A stretch of DNA of 64,000 nucleotides. Source: Terriglobia bacterium (GTDB lineage Bacteria; Acidobacteriota; Terriglobia; Bryobacterales; Bryobacteraceae). The notes under the pieces were generated by a model that saw only the letters and a list, made by a program, of their open reading frames with translations, made no database searches and was not told where the DNA came from. A program made the position numbers and the translations under genes. Location: contig JANXYJ010000124.1 of the NCBI GenBank assembly GCA_025350105.1, positions 1 through 64,000 of the forward strand, in the 5' to 3' direction. Positions 26,712 through 35,269 of this stretch are shown here, one piece after another (within the stretch, counting starts at the first letter, position 1; each line of letters begins with the position of its first letter).

Positions 26712-27626
26712 GTGGCTGCAATCACTGAACCTATTTCGACGACACATCTGTCCGCCGCACAAATTGGCGCGATGCGCGACAAAGCACTGAAGACGTTGTC
26801 ACAGCTTCCGCCGTTTTCACCGATTCTGAGCCGTTTGGTCGCCTCGCTGGCTGAAGAAGACGTATCGTTCACCAAGCTGGCCGATCTGATGGAGAAGGAC
26901 ACGGTGGTGGCGGCAAGCATAATGCATCTGGTGAACTCCGCGTTGTATGCGCGGCGCGGGACGGTGACTTCGGTGCGCCACGCGCTTTCGATTTTGGGTT
27001 TCACGAAGGTGCGCAATACGGTGCTGGGGATGTCGGTTGCCAAGATGTGGAATTCGGTGCGCACGCCGGCCAGTTGGTCCATGGGCCGCTTCAATATGCA
27101 TTCGGCGGCAGCGGCGATTCTCAGCGATCTGCTGGCGACCGAGTTGAACGTGGAATATGCCGAAGGGGCTTTTATCGCGGGGCTGCTGCATGATGTGGGG
27201 CGCTTGCTGATTGCGCTGGGCCTGGGAGAAGAATACGAGCGGATCATACATCTACAGCAATCCGGCCATCCGCTGGTTGCCTGCGAAATGGACATTTTGG
27301 GATTTTCCCATCCGGAGCTTTCGATGAAGGCGCTGGAGTTTTGGAATTTACCCTTGCCAGTGCAGGTGGCGGCGCGGGATCATCATGTTGCGTTTGAGCC
27401 GGTTCCGGCGGCGAATGGCAAGCGCAAAACGGTTTCGCTGGCCCACGTGATTGCCTGTGCGGATCAGTACGTTCATTGTGCCGGGATTTCGGTTCTGAAC
27501 GAAAATGAACTCACCGTACAGCATCCGCTGGCGATTGAAGGGTTGAGTCTGAGTCCGGAGAAGTTGGAAGCCGTGCTGAACAATTTCAAGACCGAGCACG
27601 AACACATGGCGCAATTTTTCCGCTAA
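26712..27626 (+). CDS. HDOD domain protein
   Basis: A 304-residue protein with a single HDOD domain: LPPFSPILSRLVASLAEEDVSF, MEKDTVVAASIMHLVNSALY, SVRHALSILGFTKVRN, and an HD-like LLHDVGRLLIAL. HDOD proteins are signalling modules related to HD phosphohydrolases, often linked to c-di-GMP or stress pathways; their chemistry is unproven. Start is GTG 26712 with a weak upstream Shine-Dalgarno. The stop overlaps the end of the converging FadJ-like gene by four bases. Confidence 0.85.
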   Translation: MAAITEPISTTHLSAAQIGAMRDKALKTLSQLPPFSPILSRLVASLAEEDVSFTKLADLMEKDTVVAASIMHLVNSALYARRGTVTSVRHALSILGFTKVRNTVLGMSVAKMWNSVRTPASWSMGRFNMHSAAAAILSDLLATELNVEYAEGAFIAGLLHDVGRLLIALGLGEEYERIIHLQQSGHPLVACEMDILGFSHPELSMKALEFWNLPLPVQVAARDHHVAFEPVPAANGKRKTVSLAHVIACADQYVHCAGISVLNENELTVQHPLAIEGLSLSPEKLEAVLNNFKTEHEHMAQFFR

Positions 27627-29035
27627 CAGAAGCCCTGCATAAACATGGGCCCGCCGCGCCAGGCGGGGAAGCCGTAGCCGAGGGTCCAGATGACGTCGAT
27701 ATCGGAGGCGCGGGAAACCAGGCCTTCTTGCACCATGCGCTGGCCTTCTTCGCCAAGCGCCGACATCAGTTCATGGACGGTGGCGGATTGGTTCCGCTCA
27801 TCGGAAGTGGACGCCTGGGAGATCGATGCGGAAGTCAGCGCCCGCTGGGCCTGCTCCTCTGAAATTCCCAGCCTGGCCAGCTCCTGATGGTAGCGCTGCA
27901 TCAGACGGCGGCCCACGAAGCCGTGCACCACCACCACTGATTTTCCCCGCCGGCGCGCCCAATCCATGCTGTTTCTCACACGATCGGCCCCGGCTGCAGC
28001 GCCACAGACAATTTCCATAAAATTTGTGTTGGTGCCGGTTGCGGTGTGATCAACGCAGATGACGCTATCGGGAGTCAGTTCCACGGCGGCGGAGGGTGGG
28101 ACGATGATGCGCGGTTCGTCGCTCGTGTGGTGGGCACCGGCCGGTTGGGCAACGGCAGCAGGCTCCGGCAATTTCGCGGCAGCGCGTTGCGCGAAAAATA
28201 GATACACTAGGGCCTTCGATTGCGCAGAGCGCCAGCATTCCAGAAATAATTCGCGCTCGCGCGCCATCCCTTCGGAAAAGGTAAGCTGCGTTGCGGCGGC
28301 TATGGCACGGATGGCCGCGATCGGCGCGGTTTGTGCAGGAAGGCGCGAACGGGCCTTAGCCAGCCAGTTGTCCCAAATGCCCGCGTTATCGGTCCGTGCA
28401 CGCCGATGGCGGGTTTTCAAAAGCGGTGTTGCGGAGGCGCGGCCGGCAACTTCGCGGGCGAAGCCGATGGCGCCGTGGAGTAGATCGCCATCTAAAACCA
28501 GGTCGACGATGCCGTGGGCTTGGGCATCTCTGGCGAGGATGGGCTCACCGAAGGCGCACATTTCCAGCGCCTTTTCGACGCCCGCCAAACGCGGCAAGCG
28601 CTGGGTTCCGCCGGCGCCAGGAATCAACCCCAACTTGATTTCCGGCTGGCCCAGTTGGGCCGCGGCAGCCATCACGCGGTAGTGCCCGGCCAGAGCAGTT
28701 TCGAGACCGGCGCCGAAGGCAGTGCCGTGAATGGCCATTACGACGGGTTTGGTCGAATCCTCCACCGCCAACGTGCACCGGCACAAGTGTTCCAGATAAT
28801 CGTCAGAAGGGTCGCGTTGAAATTCGCGAATATCGGCACCGGCCATGAAGGTACGGCCGGCACCGGCCAGCACGATGGCTTTGACGGTTTCGTCCTGGTT
28901 CAGCGCAGCCAGTGAGGAGATGATGGCTTCGGGCACGCCTGGGCTGAGCGCGTTCACGGGAGGATTATCCACCAGCAAGAGCGCAATCTCATCGTGGTGC
29001 TCGATCTGAACCAATGGGCGATCCGCGTCCGGCAT
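27623..29035 (-). CDS. FadJ/FadB-like enoyl-CoA hydratase with degenerate dehydrogenase part
   Basis: A 470-residue protein. Residues 1-190 are an intact crotonase domain: NPPVNALSP, oxyanion-hole AGADIREF, GTAFGAGLETALAG and PEIKLGLIPGAGG with both catalytic glutamates. Multifunctional FadB/FadJ proteins (about 700 residues) continue with a Rossmann NAD-binding domain starting GxGxxG and a catalytic His in an NPVH motif. Here that GxGxxG is missing and the corresponding segment reads TATGTNTNFMEIVCGA without the His. A late HCDH segment (EGLVSRASDIDVIWTLGYGFPAWRGGP) remains and stops abruptly. It can probably hydrate enoyl-CoA but not oxidise hydroxyacyl-CoA. Confidence 0.82.
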   Translation of the reverse strand: MPDADRPLVQIEHHDEIALLLVDNPPVNALSPGVPEAIISSLAALNQDETVKAIVLAGAGRTFMAGADIREFQRDPSDDYLEHLCRCTLAVEDSTKPVVMAIHGTAFGAGLETALAGHYRVMAAAAQLGQPEIKLGLIPGAGGTQRLPRLAGVEKALEMCAFGEPILARDAQAHGIVDLVLDGDLLHGAIGFAREVAGRASATPLLKTRHRRARTDNAGIWDNWLAKARSRLPAQTAPIAAIRAIAAATQLTFSEGMARERELFLECWRSAQSKALVYLFFAQRAAAKLPEPAAVAQPAGAHHTSDEPRIIVPPSAAVELTPDSVICVDHTATGTNTNFMEIVCGAAAGADRVRNSMDWARRRGKSVVVVHGFVGRRLMQRYHQELARLGISEEQAQRALTSASISQASTSDERNQSATVHELMSALGEEGQRMVQEGLVSRASDIDVIWTLGYGFPAWRGGPMFMQGFC

Positions 29036-29110
29036 AAACGTTCTTCTCTAGCCTACTGCTAAAATGCGTGTTTGGCGCGAAAGACCGCCAAACACGACGG
29101 GCGGGAATTC

Positions 29111-29530
29111 ATGGCGGGAGATATTTTTGGAGCAGCGCAGATTCGCGAACGCATGGCGGCGTCGCCGTTTTTGCAGTTATTGGGTGTTCGGCTGACGCGG
29201 TTGCACCAGGACGGCATCACGCTGGAGTGCCCCTTTGCGGCGAGTGTGAGCAATGTTTTCGGCGGCATTCACGGCGGTGTATACGCGACGCTGGCAGATG
29301 CGGCGGCCGCCTTTGCCATTCATCAACAAAACGGCGGTTTCCGCCGCATTGCGACGGTGGATTTAAAAATAAGCTATTTTCGGCCTGTATTAGAAGGCAA
29401 GCTGCTGGCACGGGCCCGGCTGCTGCGAATGGGTTCGACGCTGTGCACGGCCGCGGTGGAGATGACCGACAACCGGCGCCGCGCCGTGGCCACCGCTTTA
29501 GTCACCTACATGGTTCTGGGCCCTGAATAA
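29111..29530 (+). CDS. PaaI-family hotdog thioesterase
   Basis: A 139-residue hotdog-fold protein. The GGIHGGVYATLADAAAAFA block is the PaaI/4HBT-II motif with the HGG active-site turn, followed by TVDLKISYFRP. Members hydrolyse acyl-CoA or aryl-CoA thioesters in the cytosol. ATG 29111 gives a normal N-terminus; a start at 29072 would add 13 residues. It is divergent from the hydratase gene, and a shared fatty-acyl or phenylacetyl-CoA context is plausible. Confidence 0.83.
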   Translation: MAGDIFGAAQIRERMAASPFLQLLGVRLTRLHQDGITLECPFAASVSNVFGGIHGGVYATLADAAAAFAIHQQNGGFRRIATVDLKISYFRPVLEGKLLARARLLRMGSTLCTAAVEMTDNRRRAVATALVTYMVLGPE

Positions 29531-29648
29531 TATTGGGCAAGGAATAGACGGGACTTGCGGTGGAGGCCCGGTTTGCGTTTTCATAGAGACTGCGTGATTT
29601 AAATGAAGATCGCAAGCGAGTAAGAATTGAAAGGAATCCTCCAGGAAC

Positions 29649-30179
29649 ATGAGCACGTATCAGATCGACACTTCCCATTCCAGCGCGCAGTTTAAAGTGC
29701 GCCACATGATGATCGCCAATGTGAAAGGCGAGTTTGACAAGGTGAGCGGCACGGTGAATTTTGACCCGGCCAACCCAACGGCTTCCAGCGTGGATGCTAC
29801 CGTTGACGTGGCCACCATCAGCACGCGCGACGAACAACGCGACGGCCACCTGAAAAGCGGCGACTTCCTGGATGCCGAAAAATATCCGCACATCACTTTT
29901 AAATCGAAGAAAGTCACGGCCTCCGGCGCGGACAGCTTCAACCTGGTGGGCGACCTGACCATTCACGGCGTCAGCAAAGAAGTCACGCTGCACGTGGAAG
30001 AATTGACGGCGGAAGCCAAGGACCCCTGGGGCAACATGCGGCGCGGAGCCAGTGCCAAAACCAAAATCAACCGCAAGGAATTTGGCATGGAATTCAACGT
30101 GGCGCTGGAAGCCGGCGGTTTCCTGGTGGGCGAGGATGTTGACATTCACCTGGATATTGAGATGATCAAGCAGGCGTAG
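29649..30179 (+). CDS. YceI family protein
   Basis: A 176-residue lipocalin-like protein: YQIDTSHSSAQFKVRHMM, VKGEFDKVSGTVNFDP, RDGHLKSGDFLDAEKYPHITF and GDLTIHGVSKEVTL are all YceI signatures. The family binds polyisoprenoids or similar amphiphiles. Unlike E. coli YceI it has no signal peptide and is probably cytoplasmic. It is followed by a strong terminator, so it ends a transcription unit. Confidence 0.92.
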   Translation: MSTYQIDTSHSSAQFKVRHMMIANVKGEFDKVSGTVNFDPANPTASSVDATVDVATISTRDEQRDGHLKSGDFLDAEKYPHITFKSKKVTASGADSFNLVGDLTIHGVSKEVTLHVEELTAEAKDPWGNMRRGASAKTKINRKEFGMEFNVALEAGGFLVGEDVDIHLDIEMIKQA

Positions 30180-30186
30180 AAGTGCA

Positions 30187-30216
30187 AAAGGGAGGCGAAT
30201 GGTTCGCCTCCCTTTC
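30187..30216 (+). terminator. Rho-independent terminator after yceI-like gene
   Basis: A perfect 13-bp stem with a 3-base loop: AAAGGGAGGCGAA (30187-30199), TGG, TTCGCCTCCCTTT (30203-30215). It starts seven bases after the YceI stop. The A and T runs on both sides would let it work in both directions, also for the converging redoxin gene that ends at 30243. Confidence 0.88.
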
Positions 30217-30242
30217 ATTCATGCGATTTTAGCCGTCTTCCG

Positions 30243-31313
30243 CTACGGCGCTTTCTTCTGTAAAGCTTCCGGCACGCGTTGGGTGTCGAGTTGGCCTACT
30301 TTGAAACTCCATTGCAGTGGCAGCGTTTTGGGCAAGTAGCATTCCTTGTCATCACATGCCTGATAGCGAAATGACCCTTGCACAGTAAGGATGCGATCGG
30401 CATTCAGTTGCGGCGCCACTTCAGGATCCAGACCCACAGCAAGATCACGGACGATGCGGATGCTGCGATCGTAGACGGGCACAGTTTCTTTGATCACCGG
30501 AAGATGCAGCGTCTTTGAGGGCGGATACAGTGCAGGGAACACTGCCCAGGCTTTGGACGCGTCCATTTGCCAATCGATGGGCAGATAGTTCTTCACCCCT
30601 GGCGCATAGACGTGCATTTTGGGTTTGAATTCAATCTCCAGCACCAAGGCGGTTCTGTGGCCGGGCGCCAGCGCGGCGTCGCTGGCATAGTAGGTGAGTT
30701 TGAGCTGGTTATTTTCGACCGTGTTTTTCTGGACACCCGCCACGCCAAATTCCCGGGTGAGGATGCTGGCGGCGGAGGAACGCTCACGGTAATCGTCGTC
30801 AAAGTATTTTGCCGTGATAATGCCCTTGGCGTTGATGATGTAGGTTCCCGGAAAGGGTATGCCGAAGCGCGGGGTGGCCTTATCCACATTGGTGTTCAAA
30901 ATATCGAAGGCGCGAATCACTTTAGATTCGGGGTCTGACAGCATAGGATAGTTGATGCCAAGGCGCGCGGCGAAAGCCTTCAGGATATCGGTACTGTCGT
31001 AGGTAAGCGAAACCACATTGATGCCCTGCTTGCGAAAGCCTTCCACCTGACGATTGAGATCGGCCAACTGCGTCTTGCAGTAAGGGCACCAATCGGCTGA
31101 TCGCGCAAACACCAGCAGCAAACCTTTGGGGCCGGTGAGGGTGGCAAAAGTTTGGCGCTTGCCGTTCAGATCCACGGCCTCAAAGTCTGGAATGCGGGCA
31201 CCAACTTCGGGACCCGTTCTTGCGTTGGTGGATTGATCGTTCAACGGACGCAACCGGGGGCGGTCGTCAGCGTGGACAACTGTGGCAAGCGCCAGTAACA
31301 GCAGATACTTCAT
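30243..31313 (-). CDS. Secreted redoxin fused to a DsbD alpha-like domain
   Basis: A 356-residue protein with a short signal peptide (MKYLLLLALATVVHA). Residues 35-180 are a peroxiredoxin/AhpC-TSA type thioredoxin fold with the motif ADWCPYCKTQL, giving a CxxC-like pair. The C-terminal half resembles the N-terminal alpha domain of DsbD: HVYAPGVKNYLPIDW and, near the end, YQACDDKECYLPKTLPL with two cysteines. It is a soluble, periplasmic thiol-disulfide protein combining an oxidoreductase domain with a partner-type domain. The membrane part of DsbD is absent and no CcdA-like gene is adjacent. Confidence 0.8.
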   Translation of the reverse strand: MKYLLLLALATVVHADDRPRLRPLNDQSTNARTGPEVGARIPDFEAVDLNGKRQTFATLTGPKGLLLVFARSADWCPYCKTQLADLNRQVEGFRKQGINVVSLTYDSTDILKAFAARLGINYPMLSDPESKVIRAFDILNTNVDKATPRFGIPFPGTYIINAKGIITAKYFDDDYRERSSAASILTREFGVAGVQKNTVENNQLKLTYYASDAALAPGHRTALVLEIEFKPKMHVYAPGVKNYLPIDWQMDASKAWAVFPALYPPSKTLHLPVIKETVPVYDRSIRIVRDLAVGLDPEVAPQLNADRILTVQGSFRYQACDDKECYLPKTLPLQWSFKVGQLDTQRVPEALQKKAP

Positions 31314-31322
31314 GCCTTCATG

Positions 31323-32693
31323 CTACCGCAGCTGGGCGTTCATCTTGATTCCGTATTTGGGCCGCAGAGTGATTACGGCTTGGGCGACGACCGGGTGATC
31401 CGGGACGCTGCGGAAGCGCCATTTCTGGGCGAGAGTGGCCAGCACCAACACGCCTTCAGCCCAGGCGAAGCGTTCACCGATGCAAACGCGAGTGCCGCCG
31501 CCGAACGGGAAATAGGAAAACTTGGGCCGTTGTTCCGCCTCTACTTCGTGCCAGCGTTCGGGATCGAATTTTTCGGGCTCTGGAAACCAACGCGGATCGC
31601 GATGCACCACAAAAGGGCTGGTCAAAACGATGGAACCCGCTGGTAAAACATAGTCGCCAATTTTGTAATCGGCGAGGGCCTTACGACCCACAGCCCAGGC
31701 GGGAGGATACAAGCGCAATGACTCCGCGAATACGCCGGTGGTGAAGGGCAAACGCGGTACATCGTCGAACGCAGGCGTTTTGCCGGCCAGCACGGTGTCG
31801 ATTTCGGCATGAAAGCGCGCTTCCGCATCAGGATTCTGTCCCAACAGATACCAGCACCAACTGAGAGCGTTGGCGGTGGTTTCGTGGCCGGCCAGCAGAA
31901 GGGTCAGGGCCTCGTCACGCACTTGTTTGTCGGACATGCCGGAACCATCACCGCCACCCTCACCATCAGTGTCTTGGGCCAGCAACAGCATCGACAGCAG
32001 GTCACCTTTGTCTTCGCGGCTGGCGCGGCGGTCCGCGATCAAGCCGTAAACCACGCGGTCCAGTTGGTCCCGTGCACGCTCAAATTTGCGCATGGCGGGC
32101 AGCGGCAGCTTCATCAGCCATTCGGAAAAGGGCATCAGCAGGGTGTCGAAGAGCGAAAAAATTTCGGTCAGCGCTCCGCCGATCTGATTGGCGTCCGAAG
32201 AAATGTCTGCACTAAAGAGAGTCCGGCCCACAATGGCCAAGGTCAGGTGGGTCATCGCATGCCAAACGTCTTGTTCGCCGGGCTGCAACTGCTCGCGTGC
32301 GCGAACGGCGCAGTTCACCATGTCGTCGGCGTAACGAATCAGGCGATCGCGGTGGAAGGCAGGCTGCACCAATCTGCGCTGGCGTGTGTGAAATTCGCCT
32401 TCGCTGGTCAGCAGGCCTTCGCCCAGCAGAACGCGGGCGCGTTCCAAGATGCGGCTCTTTCGAAAATTGCTTTGATGGGTGACCAGAACATCGCGGATCG
32501 CATCGGGGTGGCTGACGATGTAGGCGTGCTGGTTGGCCAGCCGCAAGTGGACCAGATCGCCATGCTGGCGGGCCATCTGGAGTAGAAAGTTTGGCGGGTC
32601 CTTACGAAAACGCGGGAACACCCCCAGCAGCGGGAACTGGCTTTTCGGCCCGGGTGGGCGTGGGATGGAGGGGGCTGCGGGCAACACTTTCAT
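31323..32693 (-). CDS. Cytochrome P450
   Basis: A 456-residue haem monooxygenase. The I-helix motif AGHETTANALSW, the K-helix ExxR in ESLRLYPP, the PERF-type DPERW segment and the haem-binding FGGGTRVCIGERFA with the cysteine ligand are all present. There is no N-terminal membrane anchor; a proline-rich start (SIPRPPGPKSQFP) leads straight to the fold. Sequence style is closest to the class of bacterial P450s related to fatty-acid or terpenoid hydroxylases; the substrate is unknown and no ferredoxin gene is nearby. Confidence 0.94.
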   Translation of the reverse strand: MKVLPAAPSIPRPPGPKSQFPLLGVFPRFRKDPPNFLLQMARQHGDLVHLRLANQHAYIVSHPDAIRDVLVTHQSNFRKSRILERARVLLGEGLLTSEGEFHTRQRRLVQPAFHRDRLIRYADDMVNCAVRAREQLQPGEQDVWHAMTHLTLAIVGRTLFSADISSDANQIGGALTEIFSLFDTLLMPFSEWLMKLPLPAMRKFERARDQLDRVVYGLIADRRASREDKGDLLSMLLLAQDTDGEGGGDGSGMSDKQVRDEALTLLLAGHETTANALSWCWYLLGQNPDAEARFHAEIDTVLAGKTPAFDDVPRLPFTTGVFAESLRLYPPAWAVGRKALADYKIGDYVLPAGSIVLTSPFVVHRDPRWFPEPEKFDPERWHEVEAEQRPKFSYFPFGGGTRVCIGERFAWAEGVLVLATLAQKWRFRSVPDHPVVAQAVITLRPKYGIKMNAQLR

Positions 32694-32741
32694 TGTAGAG
32701 GCATTGTATGATTGGGCAGAAGTCTAAAGGAGATTTCGATT

Positions 32742-33536
32742 ATGTCCAGCGCGCCTCCTCCGTTTCCCCCGTCACCGCAGGGGCAAGCCCCGTTTCCTCC
32801 GGATGCACCGTTGCCTCCGGGAAAGAAGCCGAACATTCTGCTATGGATTTTGGGCGGTGTGTTGGTGTTGATCATGGGCGTGAGCGCGATGTGCGGGTTG
32901 GGTGGTTATTTTCTTTATAGGAAGGCCAAATCGTCGGGTTTTGATAGCGCGCTGATGCAAAAGAACCCCGCTTACGCCACTGCGAAATTGGCCATCACCA
33001 TGGCGCCGGGCGTGGAGACGGTTTCCAGTGACGATGAGAAAGGGACCGTCACCATCCGCAACAAAGACGACGGCAAGGTGATGACCTTCAAGTTCGACGC
33101 TGAGAAAAAAACCATGGTTGTGCTGGACGAAAACGGCAAAGCCGCTACCGTGAAGCTGACCGGCGACGGCGATAAAGGCGCGCTGGAAATCAACTCTGCC
33201 GATGGCACGCTGAAGATTGGCGCCGGCGCCGATAGTGAATTGCCGGCGTGGGTACCCGCCTATCCGGGCTCAACGCCCACCGGAACTTTTTCCGCCAGCA
33301 ACAAGGAAGGCAAGCAGGGCGGCTATTCATTCAAAACGCCGGATGCGGCGGCGAAGGTGCTTAGCTTTTATCAGGACAAACTAAAAGCCGCTGGATTCAC
33401 CATCACCACCACCACAACAGCCGAACAAGGCGGCATGGTGATGGGCGAAGACAAGGCCAACAATCATGTGATCACGGTTACGGCGACCAGCGAATCCGGC
33501 AGCACCAGCGTTGCCCTACTGGCGATCAACAAGTAG
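32742..33536 (+). CDS. Membrane-anchored protein with proline-rich N-terminus, unknown function
   Basis: A 264-residue protein. A Pro-rich N-terminal tail (about 28 residues) is followed by one transmembrane segment (ILLWILGGVLVLIMGVSAM) and an external domain. That domain has an acidic beta-rich part (KGTVTIRNKDDGKVMTFKFD) and a C-terminal segment WVPAYPGSTPTGTF with DKLKAAGFTIT, a pattern shared by many uncharacterised bacterial membrane proteins. ATG 32742 is supported by AAAGGAG upstream. It is divergent from the P450 gene. Confidence 0.7.
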   Translation: MSSAPPPFPPSPQGQAPFPPDAPLPPGKKPNILLWILGGVLVLIMGVSAMCGLGGYFLYRKAKSSGFDSALMQKNPAYATAKLAITMAPGVETVSSDDEKGTVTIRNKDDGKVMTFKFDAEKKTMVVLDENGKAATVKLTGDGDKGALEINSADGTLKIGAGADSELPAWVPAYPGSTPTGTFSASNKEGKQGGYSFKTPDAAAKVLSFYQDKLKAAGFTITTTTTAEQGGMVMGEDKANNHVITVTATSESGSTSVALLAINK

Positions 33537-33538
33537 CG

Positions 33539-35182
33539 TTAGGTATATTTCAGTGCCCCGAACATGGCCAGGCGCTGTTCGCGCAAGGGGTCGTTCACCA
33601 CGGCGCTTTGGTTGTTGATCACCATGGTTGGGCGCTCCTTCGCGTTGTAGGCTGGCCACTTGGGAAGTTTGGGCGTGTTGGGATTGCCGGTGCGAGCGAA
33701 AGCGATCCAGGCGTCGCTGACTCTGTCGGCCAGGGCCATTGCCTCCGCGCCGCCACCCGTCATGCGCGCGGAAATCTTCACGTTATCGAAGGCGAAGGGA
33801 ATTTCCATGGTGTGCGGCGATTTCAGTTTGCCGCCCATCACTGGCGTTTCCCAGGTGAAATAGTACAGGTACACCGGGCCCTTTCCCAACGCCGCGCGGC
33901 GTTCGGCAATTTTCATGGTGGGCGCGCCGTAGCGATAGTCGCTGGCGATCAGAAAGAACAAATCCGATGCGGTCGCGTTGGGATTTGCTTTGCGGTAGAC
34001 GTCGATCACATGATCGGCCTCACCGCCCAAGAGGGTTTTCACGCGCAGCCACATGCCTTCGTCATCCAAAGTAAACGCCGATGGATCGTTGACACTGGAC
34101 AACGTCATCTCCGTGCGGGTGAAGCCGATCATCACTGGGATTTCCGGCGAAATGGTTGCGGCCGTGGGATAGAAGGGATGCTGCGCGAGGATTTTGCCGT
34201 CCACCGTTGGAGAAAAACCGGCGGTCATCTGGTCCACCTGCGGGTTTTCGTGAAGGATGGCAAAGTAAGCGGCCATCACGCGCTCCACTGGCAGCTTTTG
34301 GATATCGCGCACTTGCGTTTTCGCGATCCCCAGTTTGTCCAATAATTGTCCGCCCACGCGGGTGGCCGTATCGCGCTCCACCAGTTGCATGGCCGCGCCG
34401 CTTTCGATGATGGCCCGATGATACAGTCCTTTCGCCGAAGGCATGGCCAGCAGCGTCTCTACTTTGCGCCCACCGCCGGATTGGCCAAACGCCATCACGG
34501 TATTCGGATCGCCACCGAATTGCTGGATGTTGGCGCGCACCCAACGCAACGCATGCACGATGTCCATCATGCCCACGTCGCCGGAGGCCGCGAAGTCGCT
34601 GTGAAATTCGCCCAGGTTGGTAAAGCCCAAAACGTTCAGGCGGTGATTGATGGTGACCACGACAACATCGCCGCGCCGTGCCAGATTGGCGCCGTCGGTG
34701 TCGGGCGAGGAACCGGAGCCGGTGGCGAAGCCTCCGCCGTGACACCAAAACATAACCGGGCGTTTGTGTCCGTCATTTATCGCCGGCGTCCAGATGTTCA
34801 GCACCAGACAGTCTTCGCCTTCGGGAGGGAGATTTTCACCCGAAATGCTCAGCGCCCCAGCGGCTCGGGCCACGCCTGGCTCGCGTTGGGGAGCGGAGTG
34901 GCCATACTCCAGCGCATCGCGCACGCCGGTCCATTTTTCGGGATCTTTGGGCGGCATGAAGCGATTTGCGCCCGCCGTGGTGGCGCCGTAAGGAATGCCT
35001 TTGAAGGTTTTGATGCCCTGGCGGTCCACGCCACGTATTCTGCCGAAGGTGGTTTCGGCGGTGACGAAGGGCAGTTCTTGGGCAGACAACTGTTGGGCAT
35101 ACAACTGTTGGGCATACAACGCGGTGGCGGTGAATGCGCCGGTAGCGGCTCCAATAAATTCACGACGGGAATGCAGCTTCAT
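33539..35182 (-). CDS. Type-B carboxylesterase/lipase, Tat-type signal
   Basis: A 547-residue secreted alpha/beta-hydrolase. The start SRREFIGAATGAF is a Tat-type signal. The type-B domain has EDCLVLNIWTP, FWCHGGGFATGSG (oxyanion hole), and the nucleophile elbow FGQSGGGRKV, where GQSGG replaces the common GESAGG. Glu of GFTRTEMTL and His of SPHTMEIPF complete the triad. An exact 15-bp duplication places YAQQLYAQQLSAQ at the signal-peptide junction. Substrate unknown; plant or xenobiotic esters are typical of the family. Confidence 0.9.
   Translation of the reverse strand: MKLHSRREFIGAATGAFTATALYAQQLYAQQLSAQELPFVTAETTFGRIRGVDRQGIKTFKGIPYGATTAGANRFMPPKDPEKWTGVRDALEYGHSAPQREPGVARAAGALSISGENLPPEGEDCLVLNIWTPAINDGHKRPVMFWCHGGGFATGSGSSPDTDGANLARRGDVVVVTINHRLNVLGFTNLGEFHSDFAASGDVGMMDIVHALRWVRANIQQFGGDPNTVMAFGQSGGGRKVETLLAMPSAKGLYHRAIIESGAAMQLVERDTATRVGGQLLDKLGIAKTQVRDIQKLPVERVMAAYFAILHENPQVDQMTAGFSPTVDGKILAQHPFYPTAATISPEIPVMIGFTRTEMTLSSVNDPSAFTLDDEGMWLRVKTLLGGEADHVIDVYRKANPNATASDLFFLIASDYRYGAPTMKIAERRAALGKGPVYLYYFTWETPVMGGKLKSPHTMEIPFAFDNVKISARMTGGGAEAMALADRVSDAWIAFARTGNPNTPKLPKWPAYNAKERPTMVINNQSAVVNDPLREQRLAMFGALKYT
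35086..35120. repeat. 15-bp tandem duplication in the carboxylesterase signal region
   Basis: ACAACTGTTGGGCAT is present twice exactly (35086-35100, 35101-35115), plus the first five bases of a third copy. On the coding (minus) strand it repeats YAQQL in the signal-peptide/linker region of the carboxylesterase without shifting the frame. Confidence 0.92.
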
Positions 35183-35269
35183 ATGATTGCTTCTCCTGTG
35201 CTGAATACTTCAGAGCGATTCTATCGTATTCCGTTGCGTTCGCGTAAAGCGCGTAAAATATGATGCAGC

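Noticed and set aside
26514-26762. Minus-strand frames across the 12-bp array encoding NQCLNQCLN- and ESMSESMS-type repeats
   Set aside because: Any frame through a 12-bp array stays open. There is no ribosome binding site, no flanking domain and no evidence of selection on the peptide.
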